The notes under the pieces are model-generated. The model saw only the letters and a program-made list of their open reading frames with translations. It searched no databases and was not told the origin of the DNA. A stretch of 64,000 nt of DNA from Alloalcanivorax xenomutans (lineage in GTDB: Bacteria; Pseudomonadota; Gammaproteobacteria; Pseudomonadales; Alcanivoracaceae): assembly GCF_900217905.1 (NCBI RefSeq), contig NZ_OBMO01000002.1, forward strand, positions 60,827 to 124,826. The letters are read 5' to 3'. Shown here piece by piece: positions 16,280-25,521 of this stretch (position 1 is its first letter; the number at the start of each line of letters is the position of its first letter). A program made the translations under genes and the position numbers.

Positions 16280-17953
16280 TTACTGAGGAGTATTTTCTGC
16301 GGCGGGATTTGCCACGTCACTGATGAAAAACCCGAGCAAGCTCTCGCTGCCACCATCAATATGGCGGAAATCGACGAGCACAGAACTCGAGTCACTATTC
16401 TTGATGGGCGCAAGCGTCCAACTGCCTGTGGAATCGTCCAACATGGTTTCAGTAAACATCAGAGTGCCGCCTGCCGTGGCTGTCCAGGGTGCATCAATGG
16501 TGCTTGATTCTTCGTCCTCGGTACCAGGAGAGAAGGTGACCGTACCTGTACCATCCGCGTTGAGATAAATATTGGCCGTGTCATCTTCGCCAACCAGATC
16601 AATGCTGAAACCAACTTCCATCCCTTCGAAGAAACCCTCACTCTCGCGCTCGACTACCGCGACGCTGGAATCGCCGGCCAGATCCTCCAGCGCCACGGCG
16701 AAGCGGCCAATACGCCCAAACGTTATGACGTCTTCTTCATCGAATGCCATCCGAAGATCGCCATAGGCCGTTGCTTCCAAGGAAGCCGACGCACCAGCCT
16801 CACCTTCGCTGCTGGAATCGTACAGCCCCCCCGGGCCATCGGTTTCCTGCTCCACGCCGGTTACCTGAAACTGCCCACCGTTGAGGCTATAGGTGCCCCA
16901 TTCCGAAGATGCGGCGAGAAGAGTACCGCCTTCATAAACCTCTTCATTGCGGGAGTGCGCAACCACATAGTGGCTGTCGTCCAGAATGGTGAGCACGTTG
17001 AAACCGTACTCCTCTGGCAGGTACCAGGCGCCCACAAAGGTATTATCAGAATCCTTAATCGCCTGGAAAGGGGCTTCGGCGCCAGACTCGCTTCCGAGGA
17101 GCAGCTCACCGCCAACCAGCCTAATAGTGTCACTACACTCTTGCTCATTGCTGCACAATCCGCCATTGGCATCCGAATTGCCTTCTACCTCAAACGTGAC
17201 AGCACCGGTCTCCGGATCCCAGTCGTAGTATCCCCATTCCACCGTGGCGGCGCCTTGATCATCGTTACCATATTTGTGGGCTATGATATAACGCCCATAA
17301 TCCATGAAGGTCAGCACATTGATCTCTTCACCATTGGGCCCGAGACCATTGCTGCTTTCCCCCGCCGGTTCGACAAACACCCAACTTCCTCGCAGATCCG
17401 CTTGCTGGGATTCGGCGAAATGCGCTTCGGCTTCTTCAGCGCTGATCAGAGTTGCGTTGGTTTGGGATTTCACCTCTGAATCAAACTGCGATTCAAACGC
17501 GGTAGCGCTCAATTCGAGCTGCAACTCAGCATTGACCAGAGCAGCGTGTGTCGCATCACTGATGGTAATGCCGTTATCCGGATTGCCATCATCATCCAGG
17601 GACTGAAGCAACCGCAAAATATTGGTCACTTGATCCGGGTTCGCATCACTGCCCATGTCCGCGGGGGTCACCCGACCCGTTGCTTGTACCGTCGGCAACG
17701 GAATACCACCGATCATGAAAGTAACCGTGTCACCCTCGACGTAATCGTATTCACCCAGGACACTGGTCTTGCCGCTTCTGTTCCCGGGAGAAGTCTGGTA
17801 GTTGATGCCAGCGACGGCGCTATCGGTGAATACCCCTGTTTCCGTCTTCACTGAAGGCTCGGGCTCTCCGCCGCCGCCGGATGATGATCCCCCTCCGCCA
17901 CAAGCGGTGAGCATCACCGCCAGCGCCACTGATCCATATTTGAATGCGTTCAT
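16280..17953 (-). CDS. Large secreted lipoprotein of unknown function
   Basis: 557-residue lipoprotein. The start at 17953 is preceded by GGAGGG. The signal peptide ends in a lipobox, VMLTAC-GGGG, with a Gly/Ser linker. The next section (FTDSAVAGINYQTSPGNRSGKTSVLGEYDYVEGDTVTFMIGGIPLP) is a domain common at the N-terminus of surface lipoproteins and adhesin-like proteins in marine gammaproteobacteria. From about residue 190 the protein shows at least two related repeats built on RGSWVFVEP...LTFMDYGRYIIAHKYG and VGAWYLPEEYG...LTILDDSHYVVAHSRN, suggesting duplicated beta-rich lipocalin-like modules. It is strongly acidic. No enzyme motif is seen. It is probably anchored to the outer membrane. 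Confidence 0.75.
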   Translation of the reverse strand: MNAFKYGSVALAVMLTACGGGGSSSGGGGEPEPSVKTETGVFTDSAVAGINYQTSPGNRSGKTSVLGEYDYVEGDTVTFMIGGIPLPTVQATGRVTPADMGSDANPDQVTNILRLLQSLDDDGNPDNGITISDATHAALVNAELQLELSATAFESQFDSEVKSQTNATLISAEEAEAHFAESQQADLRGSWVFVEPAGESSNGLGPNGEEINVLTFMDYGRYIIAHKYGNDDQGAATVEWGYYDWDPETGAVTFEVEGNSDANGGLCSNEQECSDTIRLVGGELLLGSESGAEAPFQAIKDSDNTFVGAWYLPEEYGFNVLTILDDSHYVVAHSRNEEVYEGGTLLAASSEWGTYSLNGGQFQVTGVEQETDGPGGLYDSSSEGEAGASASLEATAYGDLRMAFDEEDVITFGRIGRFAVALEDLAGDSSVAVVERESEGFFEGMEVGFSIDLVGEDDTANIYLNADGTGTVTFSPGTEDEESSTIDAPWTATAGGTLMFTETMLDDSTGSWTLAPIKNSDSSSVLVDFRHIDGGSESLLGFFISDVANPAAENTPQ

Positions 17954-18145
17954 GGTCCCTCCAGTACTGTTGAAATCGTTCAATGACATAAGGAAACCAC
18001 CGGCACCCACCGGTCCGCATCCCCCAAATTGGGGATAAGGAATTGCTCGCGGACAGGTTTCAGTCGGACTGACGGGGTTCTTTGGAGAGACGCACTGGAG
18101 GCCTTGGCCTTCAATGGCCTGACCAAAGGATGAGCGGCAAAAAAG

Positions 18146-18170
18146 CTTCCGGGGGAAGTGCCCCCGGAAG
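18146..18170 (-). terminator. Rho-independent terminator of the acyl-CoA ligase unit
   Basis: On the minus strand a perfect 10-bp stem (CTTCCGGGGG/CCCCCGGAAG, 5-base loop) is followed by a TTTTTT run. It lies 13 bp after the ligase stop codon and closes the permease-ligase transcript. Confidence 0.88.
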
Positions 18171-18182
18171 AACGCAGGGAAA

Positions 18183-19811
18183 TCAGGCGCTGAGTTGCTC
18201 CCGCAACACATGTTTCTGGAATTTGCCGGTGGAGGTTTTTGGCAACTCGTCGACGAAGAACACTTTTTTAGGGCACTTGAAGCCCGCCAGGCCCTCCCGG
18301 CAATGGCTGACGATGTCCTCCTCGCTGACCGAGAGCCCGCCCTTCAAGGCGATGAAGGCACAGGGAATTTCTCCCCAATGCGGATCAGGGCCGGCCACCA
18401 CCGCCGCTTCCAGTACCGCCGGGTGGGCATACAACACACTCTCCACTTCCAGAGTGGAGATGTTCTCGCCGCCGGAAATAATGATGTCCTTGGAACGGTC
18501 CTTGATCTCCACGTAACCGTCCTCATGCCACACCCCCAGGTCACCGGTATGGAACCAGCCGCCGGCAAAGGCTTTTTCGGTGCCCTGCGGATTCTTGAGA
18601 TAGCCTTTCATGACACTATGACCACGCACGAACAGCTCGCCGAGGCTGACGCCGTCCCGCGGCACCGGTGTCATCGTCTCCGGATCAGCCACCATCATGT
18701 CGGTCATCGACAGCGACAGGATCCCCTGCCGCGCCACCTTGTCGGCTTTGTGCTCCAGGGACAGATCCGCCCACGGGTCCTGGAATTCACACACCAGACT
18801 GGGCCCATAGGTTTCGGTGAGCCCGTACAGATGGACGATGTTGATCCCCAGCTTTTCCATGGCGGCGATGGTGGCGGCCGGCGGCGCGGCGCCGCCGGTG
18901 GCCACGGTCACGGTGTGATCGAAGGGCCGCCGTTGCTCTTCCGGCGCGTTGATCATCATGTTCAGTACCACCGGGGCGGCACAGAAATGGGTCACCTTGT
19001 GCTCGCTGATGGCACGGAAAATCGGCTCCGGGTGCGGCTGGCGCAGACACACGTGGGTGCCGGCCACGGCGGTCACCGCCCAGGGAAAACACCAGCCATT
19101 GCAGTGGAACATGGGCAGTGTCCAAAGGTAGGCCGCGCCCTGAGGCAGCCCCAGACCGATGATGTTGCTCAAGGCATTCAGGTAGGCACCGCGATGGTGG
19201 TAGACCACGCCTTTGGGATCGCCGGTGGTGCCGGAGGTGTAGTTCAGCGTGATTGCCTGCCATTCATCCGCCGGCTCCCGCCAAGTGAAATCGTCACTTC
19301 CGCGCGCCATCAATTCATCGAAGGTCAGTTCCCCAACCCGTTCACCGCCCTCGAAAGTCGGGTCTTCCACATCCACCACCAGAGGGGAGACCGAACAGCG
19401 AGACAATGCCTCCCGGCTGCGGTCATGGAATTCCGGATCGGTGAAGAACACCTTGGCTTGCCCGTGATCCAGCATGAACGCCATGGATGCCGCATCCAGG
19501 CGGGTGTTCTGGGTGTTGAGCACCGCCCCCAGCATCGGTACGGCGAAATGCAGCTCCAGCATTTCCGGCACATTGGGCAGCAACGCCGCCACCGTGTCAC
19601 CGGGCCCCACCCCCATGGCTCGCAGCGCCGAGGCCAACCGCAAGCAGCGCCGATGGGTCTCGCCCCAGGTGCGCCGTACCGGGCCATGAATCACCGCGGT
19701 GCGATAAGGATGCGCCAGCGCGGTACGGGTCAGAAAGGTGAGCGGCGTCAGAGCCGAGAAATTGGCGGCATTGGGCGTCAGGTCCGCATCGAAAGCAAGG
19801 GTGCTGGACAT
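18183..19811 (-). CDS. AlkK-like acyl-CoA ligase
   Basis: 542-residue AMP-forming acyl-CoA synthetase of the medium-chain AlkK type. It converts fatty acids (for instance from alkane oxidation) to acyl-CoA for beta-oxidation. Motifs are YTSGTTGDPKGVVYHHRG at about 192, LPMFHCNGWCFPW at about 230 (typical of the AlkK branch), HLYGLTETYGPS at about 328, GDLGVWHEDGYVEIKDRSKDIIISGGENIS at about 425, and PKTSTGKFQKHVLR with the catalytic lysine near the end. It is a soluble cytoplasmic protein. It follows the permease by 91 bp on the same strand and ends at a strong terminator, so the two probably form a transcription unit. Confidence 0.9.
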   Translation of the reverse strand: MSSTLAFDADLTPNAANFSALTPLTFLTRTALAHPYRTAVIHGPVRRTWGETHRRCLRLASALRAMGVGPGDTVAALLPNVPEMLELHFAVPMLGAVLNTQNTRLDAASMAFMLDHGQAKVFFTDPEFHDRSREALSRCSVSPLVVDVEDPTFEGGERVGELTFDELMARGSDDFTWREPADEWQAITLNYTSGTTGDPKGVVYHHRGAYLNALSNIIGLGLPQGAAYLWTLPMFHCNGWCFPWAVTAVAGTHVCLRQPHPEPIFRAISEHKVTHFCAAPVVLNMMINAPEEQRRPFDHTVTVATGGAAPPAATIAAMEKLGINIVHLYGLTETYGPSLVCEFQDPWADLSLEHKADKVARQGILSLSMTDMMVADPETMTPVPRDGVSLGELFVRGHSVMKGYLKNPQGTEKAFAGGWFHTGDLGVWHEDGYVEIKDRSKDIIISGGENISTLEVESVLYAHPAVLEAAVVAGPDPHWGEIPCAFIALKGGLSVSEEDIVSHCREGLAGFKCPKKVFFVDELPKTSTGKFQKHVLREQLSA

Positions 19812-19902
19812 GATCGGAATCTCCTGAATTGAGGGCGCCCCATGCCGTTCACGGGGCGCCGGATGGTTGTGTCACTTTGTTGTTTTCGCGGGATTATTAC
19901 GC

Positions 19903-21285
19903 TTACTCGGAGCCGGCGGGCTCGGCGGCACCGGAAGCCGTGCGGCTGTCACCGGCGAGCCAATCACGTTCCAGTACCAGCCACAGAATCAGACCCGCAC
20001 CCAGCCCCCAGGCCGCGCCTTTAGTGGCCAGAATGGCGCCGACGATCACCGCCACGCCACGTTGCAGATTGGAGCCCTTGCCGAGCATCTCCACCGCCAG
20101 GTATCCGCACAGATAGCCCTGGATCAGCAGCGTCAGCGCCAGACCGATGTTCAAGCCCGGCTTGAACAGGGACACCACCGGCAGCAATAACAGCGCGATG
20201 CTCATGCCCCAGTAAATGCTGTTGGCCCCACCCCAATAGCTGTCCATGGCCTTGCGATCGTTGTTCATGTAGCGATTGACCACCAGTGCCTGGCCACCGG
20301 TCCAGGACGGCCCGGACAGACTGATGAAAGGCGCGCACAGACCATGAAACAGATTGCGGAGCCCGGCGATGATGCTGTTACGGCGCGGGCTGAAAACCAG
20401 TTTTTCGTCCTTGCGCACCTTATCCGCGTTCTTGAACAGGGAATCGATCACCAGCACATCGCCAAAGGCGATGACATAGGCGGCCAGCGCCAGCGGCAAC
20501 GCATCGAGGAAATACTGGAACGGCGGCCAGCCCAGACCGAACACGGTGTAATCATTGAGCATGTCGCCAAACGGCAGGGATACCCAGCCCCACTCCAGGG
20601 TTGGCGCCTGGACCTCGCCGATCAGAATACCGAACACATAGGCGATCACGAACGGTACGGCGATACCGTACTGTGCAATGAAACGGAACAGGGAATAACG
20701 CTCCCGCAAAGGCGCGGCGGTGCGGGAAAACAACATGAAAAAGCCGAGGACCGTACCGAGCAAAATGGTGATCGGCATGGTCCACACCCGCCCGGTGGCG
20801 GAAAACTCCGTCATTATGGCGGAGAAGCCCGCGCCCACCAGAATCCCCGCCTTCAGCGACATGGGCATCTTGCGAACCAGTACATCCGCGCCCTTGAACA
20901 AGCCCATGGCGAAAAAGAGTCCCGCCACCGTCAACTGCAAGGCAATCAACGCCAGAATGCGCGCATCCCCCTCCGGATAACCGGACAGAAACGCCACATA
21001 CAACGGAATCCCAGCGGTGATCCAGCCGGATACCGCCGGGTCGCCGAAATGGCCATGCAGCATGAACAGAAAATTGTTGATCACCACGAAGGCCACGGCG
21101 ACTTCGAAGGGGATGCCCAGCACCGACGTCATCAGGCCGGAAATACTCAGGGGCACCACACACAGAATCGCCCCTTGCAGGATGTCCGGCAATTCCAGCT
21201 TGTAGTGGACAAAAGGAATGCGCAGCTTGAGGAAACCCAGCGTCGAGGGCTGTTCGCCCCCGTCCGCTCTCTTTCGCAGACTCAT
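19903..21285 (-). CDS. Multi-spanning permease, NCS2/SulP-like
   Basis: 460-residue inner-membrane protein with about 12 hydrophobic helices. Segments such as ILQGAILCVVPLSISGLMTSVLGIPFEVAVAF, LALIALQLTVAGLFFAMGLFKGADVLVRKMPMSLKAGILVGAGFSAIM and FGDVLVIDSLF resemble the two-fold repeated core of solute carrier 23/26 (nucleobase and sulfate) permeases. The later SLSGPSWTGGQALVVNRY segment is a re-entrant-like loop. The substrate cannot be told from sequence. Location just before an acyl-CoA ligase suggests an organic acid, which is inference. A 14-bp palindrome lies upstream. Confidence 0.7.
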   Translation of the reverse strand: MSLRKRADGGEQPSTLGFLKLRIPFVHYKLELPDILQGAILCVVPLSISGLMTSVLGIPFEVAVAFVVINNFLFMLHGHFGDPAVSGWITAGIPLYVAFLSGYPEGDARILALIALQLTVAGLFFAMGLFKGADVLVRKMPMSLKAGILVGAGFSAIMTEFSATGRVWTMPITILLGTVLGFFMLFSRTAAPLRERYSLFRFIAQYGIAVPFVIAYVFGILIGEVQAPTLEWGWVSLPFGDMLNDYTVFGLGWPPFQYFLDALPLALAAYVIAFGDVLVIDSLFKNADKVRKDEKLVFSPRRNSIIAGLRNLFHGLCAPFISLSGPSWTGGQALVVNRYMNNDRKAMDSYWGGANSIYWGMSIALLLLPVVSLFKPGLNIGLALTLLIQGYLCGYLAVEMLGKGSNLQRGVAVIVGAILATKGAAWGLGAGLILWLVLERDWLAGDSRTASGAAEPAGSE

Positions 21286-21370
21286 GTTGTTCTCCGTTAT
21301 CGGGCTTTATTAGCGTTATCGATGCGGCAGAGATGCCGCCTTCTGAATCAGGGGTTTTCCCCTGAATACT

Positions 21371-21384
21371 AGGTATATATACCT
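21371..21384. promoter_or_regulatory. 14-bp palindrome upstream of the permease
   Basis: AGGTATATATACCT is a perfect palindrome 86 bp before the permease start, in an AT-rich patch. It may be an operator for a dimeric regulator. The binding protein is unknown. Confidence 0.45.
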
Positions 21385-21414
21385 TTTTAATCAAGCATAA
21401 ATACCCAATAAAAA

Positions 21415-21430
21415 GCCCGCCGAAGCGGGC
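21415..21430 (-). terminator. Terminator of the malonyl-CoA decarboxylase operon
   Basis: On the minus strand, GCCCGC/GCGGGC with a 4-base UUCG-type tetraloop is followed by CTTTTTATTGG. It lies 30 bp after the aldehyde dehydrogenase stop codon. Confidence 0.8.
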
Positions 21431-21459
21431 CTTTCAACGGAACCGAACGGGTGTGGCGG

Positions 21460-22881
21460 TCAGACCGCCACGCCACCGAGCTTGGTTTCCAGATATTCCA
21501 ACAAACCTTCGCGAGCCCCCTCGCGCCCCAGACCGCTCTCGTTCATGCCGCCGAACGGCGCCGCCGCGCTGGTGGGGTTGATGTCGTTGATGCCGATGAT
21601 GCCGAACCGCAGCCCTTCGAACATGCGGATCGCCCGGGAGAGCTTCTCGGTATAGACGTAGGCCGCCAGCCCGTAATGGGTATCGTTGGCCATGGCCAGC
21701 ACCTCCTCTTCGTTATCGAAGGGGATCACCGGCGCCACCGGCCCGAACGTCTCCTCCCGATAAATACGCATGTCCGGGGTCACGTCCGCCAACAGGGTCG
21801 GCGCATAGAAATGCCCGCGATCCGCTTCACCGGCGAACAGGCGCTCACCGCCCTGCATCAGGCGGGCGCCCTTGGCCACCGCGTCGTCCACCTGCCCGGC
21901 CACCTTGTCGATGGCCGCCTGGTTGATCAGCGGGCCGATGCTGATGCCCTCTTCCATGCCATTGCCCGCTTTCAGTTTGGCGATGCGATTACTCATCTCC
22001 GCCAGGAACGGCTCGATGATGTCCCGCTGAACAAAAATACGATTGGGGCTGATGCAGGCCTGCCCGGTATTAAGGAATTTCACCAGCGACAACCCCTTGG
22101 CCGCATGCACCGGATCCACATCATTGAAGACAATGGCCGGTGCGTGACCACCCAGCTCCATGGAAACCCGTTTGAGATGGCCGCCGGCCAGCCCGGACAG
22201 GTACTTGCCCACCGGCGTGGAACCAGTGAAAGTAATTTTTTTCACCAGCGGATGGGTGCAGAACGCCTCGCCCACCGGCTTCGGATCCTGTTTGGTGATC
22301 AGGTTCACCACGCCTGGCGGGAAACCGGCCTCGTGGAAAATCTCGAACATGGCCCGGGCGCACAACGGCGTCGCTTCCGCCGGTTTCAACACGATGGTGC
22401 AGCCCGCCGCCACCGCCGGCGCCAGCTTGCGGGTGATCATCGAGATCGGGTAATTCCACGGCGTGATCGCGCCGACCACGCCCACCGGATGCTGCTGTAC
22501 CCAGAAACGCTGGTTAGCGCGGGCGGATGGGATGGTTTCGCCGTACATACGCTTGGCTTCCTCGGCGAACCACAGTAGAAAATCAGCGCCATAACCCACC
22601 TCGTTGAGCGCCGCCTTGAGGGGTTTGCCCTGCTCGCGGGTCATCAATTCCGCCAGCTCCCGTTTGCGCGCCAGCATCAGCCCGTGGGCCTTGTACAACA
22701 GCGCCGCCCGTTCATAGGCGGTGGTGGCGGACCAGGACGCGAAGGCGGTATTGGCCGCTTCGATGGCCGCCGAGATATCAGCGTCGTCAGCGTCGGCGAC
22801 GGTACCGATCTGCTCGTTGGTGGCGGGGTTGAACACCGCGAAGGTGTTGTCCTTGTTGATCCATTCACCGTTGATGTACAT
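21460..22881 (-). CDS. NAD(P)-dependent aldehyde dehydrogenase, succinate-semialdehyde type
   Basis: 473-residue aldehyde dehydrogenase most like succinate-semialdehyde dehydrogenase (GabD branch), oxidising an aldehyde to the acid. The start at 22881 has AGGAGA upstream. The general base is in SMELGGHAPAIVF (about 250) and the catalytic cysteine in NTGQACISPNRIFV (about 285). Cofactor contacts include TPWNYP (about 148) and FTGSTPVGKYL (about 225). The C-terminal PFGGMNESGLGREG is the usual oligomerisation motif. It is the last gene of the operon headed by malonyl-CoA decarboxylase (72 bp after the acyl-CoA dehydrogenase). True substrate is uncertain, and malonate-semialdehyde would fit the neighbourhood equally well. 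Confidence 0.85.
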   Translation of the reverse strand: MYINGEWINKDNTFAVFNPATNEQIGTVADADDADISAAIEAANTAFASWSATTAYERAALLYKAHGLMLARKRELAELMTREQGKPLKAALNEVGYGADFLLWFAEEAKRMYGETIPSARANQRFWVQQHPVGVVGAITPWNYPISMITRKLAPAVAAGCTIVLKPAEATPLCARAMFEIFHEAGFPPGVVNLITKQDPKPVGEAFCTHPLVKKITFTGSTPVGKYLSGLAGGHLKRVSMELGGHAPAIVFNDVDPVHAAKGLSLVKFLNTGQACISPNRIFVQRDIIEPFLAEMSNRIAKLKAGNGMEEGISIGPLINQAAIDKVAGQVDDAVAKGARLMQGGERLFAGEADRGHFYAPTLLADVTPDMRIYREETFGPVAPVIPFDNEEEVLAMANDTHYGLAAYVYTEKLSRAIRMFEGLRFGIIGINDINPTSAAAPFGGMNESGLGREGAREGLLEYLETKLGGVAV

Positions 22882-22953
22882 GGTTTTCTCCTGGGGCCTG
22901 GATTGGTGACGTTTTAGCCGCAACGGGCGCGATGGAAATAGTGTGAACTGGCC

Positions 22954-24717
22954 CTATAGCAGCTCTTCGGGCAGTGCCATCAGTGTATCGTCACCGAAAC
23001 GCAAAGCCCGGGCGTGATGCAGATAACGGGGCAATATCTGCTCAAGGTAAAAGTGGACGTGATGCCGTTTGCGGCGAGCGAACGGGGAATCGTCTTCCGC
23101 CACGCTCAGCGCCGCGCGGCCCATTTGCCAGGCAGCCACCACGGTGGCGCTCAGCATCAAATAGTGGAAAGCGATAGCGCCGGGCAGCGTGGCACTGTCG
23201 CTGGCGCCCAGCAAAAATTCCGTGGCGTCGGCTACCGCCACCACCGCATCCGCCAACAGCGCTTTGCGTTCAGAGCCCAACACACTCTCCAGGTGCGGCT
23301 CGGACAGAAACGCATCCATCTCCTCCAGCATCTCAAACATGGCGGTACCGCGATCACGCAAGGTCTTGCGCCCCACCAGGTCCATCGCCTGAATGCCGTT
23401 GGTGCCTTCGTAGATCGGCAGGATGCGCGCATCCCGGAACAACTGCCCGGCACCGGTTTCCTCGATGAACCCCATACCGCCATGACACTGCACGTTCAGG
23501 GACGTGACTTCCTGGGCCATCTCCGTGCACCAGCCTTTGACCAGCGGCGTGAGCAAATCCAGGCGCCGCTGATGGCGGGCCCGGCGTTGCGGGTCGCTCT
23601 CACCGTGGGCCCGGTCCACTTCGGCGCAGCCCACATAGGCCAGCGCACGGCCCGCCTCGGTGAGCGCGTTCATGGTCATCAGCATACGGCGCACATCCGG
23701 ATGACCGATGATCGGCCCCGCCTCACGCTGTCCGGGAGCCACGCCCTGTACTCTTTCGCGGCAATATTCGCGCGCCTGCTGACAGGCCCGTTCGGCCACG
23801 GCCACGCCCTGCAGCCCAACGGTAAGGCGGGCGTTGTTCATCATCGTGAACATGCACGCCAGCCCCTGGTTGGGCTTGCCCACCAGGTAACCAATGGCAC
23901 CGCCATGATCGCCGTAGCTCATCACACAGGTGGGGCTGGCGTGAATGCCGATCTTGTGTTCCAGCGAGATAGCCCGGCAATCATTGCGTTCGCCCGGGGA
24001 ACCATCCTCGTTGAGCAAATACTTGGGCACCAGGAACAGGGAGATGCCCTTCACCCCCTCCGGCGCATCGGGCAAACGGGCCAGCACCAGATGGACGATG
24101 TTTTCGGCCATGTCGTGATCGCCCCAGGTGATGAAAATTTTCTGCCCGGTAACGCGGAAGTGATCGCCTTCCGGGACCGCCCGTGCCTTCACCGCGGCCA
24201 GATCGGAACCGGCCTGCGGCTCGGTCAGATTCATCGTGCCACTCCAGGTACCACTGACCATGGCAGGCAAATAGCGGGCCTTGAGAGACTCGTCGGCATT
24301 GGCGGCGATGGCTTCCACCGCGCCCTGGGACAACAGCGGGCAAAGCCCCCAGGACATGTTGGCGGCGTGCCACATCTCCTGCACCGCCACCGCCAGCGAG
24401 AAAGGCAGCCCCTGGCCGCCGTACTCGGGATCGAACTGCAGACTGCCCCAGCCGCCTTCCACGTAGCGCTGGTAAGCGTCACGGAAACCGGGCGCGGCAA
24501 CCACGCCATCCTCTTGCAGACGCACGCCATGGCGATCGCCGTCGGCATTGAGCGGCGCGATCACCGACGAAGCCAATTTACCGGCCTCATCCAGCACGGC
24601 TTCGGCCAAATCACGGGACACTTCGGTAAACGGCGGCAATGCCGCCAGACCATCGATATCGGTCAGCTCGCCGAGCACGAAAGCCATGTCCTGCAGCGGC
24701 GCTTTATATTCCGGCAT
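22954..24717 (-). CDS. Acyl-CoA dehydrogenase, DmdC/FadE-like long form
   Basis: 587-residue flavoprotein, longer than ordinary acyl-CoA dehydrogenases (about 380-400) because of a C-terminal extension typical of the DmdC-like branch. It introduces an alpha,beta double bond into an acyl-CoA. FAD-binding motifs are MNLTEPQAGSDLAAVKARA (about 163) and KIFITWGDHDMAENIVHLVLAR. The catalytic glutamate is in ILPIYEGTNGIQAMDLVGRK (about 432). The tail (residues 460-587) has the extra helical domain with LPGAIAFHYLMLSATVVAAWQMGRAAL. The chain length it uses is not predictable. It sits 47 bp after the reductase gene on the same strand. Confidence 0.9.
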   Translation of the reverse strand: MPEYKAPLQDMAFVLGELTDIDGLAALPPFTEVSRDLAEAVLDEAGKLASSVIAPLNADGDRHGVRLQEDGVVAAPGFRDAYQRYVEGGWGSLQFDPEYGGQGLPFSLAVAVQEMWHAANMSWGLCPLLSQGAVEAIAANADESLKARYLPAMVSGTWSGTMNLTEPQAGSDLAAVKARAVPEGDHFRVTGQKIFITWGDHDMAENIVHLVLARLPDAPEGVKGISLFLVPKYLLNEDGSPGERNDCRAISLEHKIGIHASPTCVMSYGDHGGAIGYLVGKPNQGLACMFTMMNNARLTVGLQGVAVAERACQQAREYCRERVQGVAPGQREAGPIIGHPDVRRMLMTMNALTEAGRALAYVGCAEVDRAHGESDPQRRARHQRRLDLLTPLVKGWCTEMAQEVTSLNVQCHGGMGFIEETGAGQLFRDARILPIYEGTNGIQAMDLVGRKTLRDRGTAMFEMLEEMDAFLSEPHLESVLGSERKALLADAVVAVADATEFLLGASDSATLPGAIAFHYLMLSATVVAAWQMGRAALSVAEDDSPFARRKRHHVHFYLEQILPRYLHHARALRFGDDTLMALPEELL

Positions 24718-24764
24718 GGGGCATCCTCTGTCTTTGTTGTTCGCGTAAGGGGTTCGCGGTGCCG

Positions 24765-25517
24765 TCAGCTCATGTACTGACCGCCATTCACCGACAGATT
24801 CGTGCCGGTGATGAAACCCGCCTCGTCGGCGGCCAGGAAGGCCACCGCCCGGGCGATGTCGTCGGGCTGGCCCAACCGGCCCACGGGAATACCGGCGATG
24901 ATACCTTCAAGAATGTTCTCCGGCACCTGCCGCACCATCGGGGTGTCGATATAACCCGGCGAGACGGCATTGACGGTGACGCCCTTGCGCGCGCCTTCCT
25001 GGGCGATGGAGCGAGTGAATCCATAAACACCGGCCTTGGCGGCGGCGTAGTTGCACTGGCCGAACTGGCCCTTTTCCCCATTCAGGGAAGAGATGTTGAC
25101 GATACGGCCGAAGCCCCGTTGGCACATGCCATCGAACACCGCCCGGCACAGGTTGTACATGGAGGTCAGGTTGGTGTTGATCACATCCTGCCAGAAGTGC
25201 GGCTCCATGCGCTTGATCGGCGCGTCCCGGGTGATACCGGCGTTATTCACCAGCACATCGATGGGGCCGAGCTCCGCTTCCACATCAGCGGCGAAGACGG
25301 CGCAGGCGTCATAGTCGGTGACATCCAGGGGACGGACGTGCACGGAATAGCCCTGCTGCTCCATGCTTTCCTGCCATTGCCGCGCCTGTTGTTCCTGTTG
25401 CGGGTCAGGATAGTAGGTCCCCACCACGGTGCGGCCCTGATCACACAGAGCCTGACACATGGCCACGCCCAAGCCGCCGGTGGCGCCGGTCACCACCGCC
25501 AATCGTTTCTCGCTCAT
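24765..25517 (-). CDS. phaB: Acetoacetyl-CoA reductase
   Basis: 250-residue short-chain dehydrogenase of the PhaB/PhbB type, reducing 3-oxoacyl-CoA to (R)-3-hydroxyacyl-CoA with NADPH. The nucleotide fold begins VVTGATGGLGVAMCQAL. The NNAGITRD motif is at about 90. The catalytic Ser, Tyr and Lys are in VNISSLNGEKGQFGQCNYAAAKAG (about 140-160), and the QFGQxNYAAAKAG string is characteristic of PhaB. The C-terminal GFITGTNLSVNGGQYMS is also typical of the family. The gene is 4 bp after malonyl-CoA decarboxylase and must be coupled with it. No PHA synthase is in the window, so polymer synthesis is not established. Confidence 0.93.
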   Translation of the reverse strand: MSEKRLAVVTGATGGLGVAMCQALCDQGRTVVGTYYPDPQQEQQARQWQESMEQQGYSVHVRPLDVTDYDACAVFAADVEAELGPIDVLVNNAGITRDAPIKRMEPHFWQDVINTNLTSMYNLCRAVFDGMCQRGFGRIVNISSLNGEKGQFGQCNYAAAKAGVYGFTRSIAQEGARKGVTVNAVSPGYIDTPMVRQVPENILEGIIAGIPVGRLGQPDDIARAVAFLAADEAGFITGTNLSVNGGQYMS

Positions 25518-25521
25518 AACT

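Noticed and set aside
18195..19832. 545-codon plus-strand frame opposite the AlkK-like ligase, and a similar 588-codon frame at 23014-24780 opposite the acyl-CoA dehydrogenase
   Set aside because: Both are GC-driven antisense shadows with His/Gln/Arg-rich sequence and no conserved motif.
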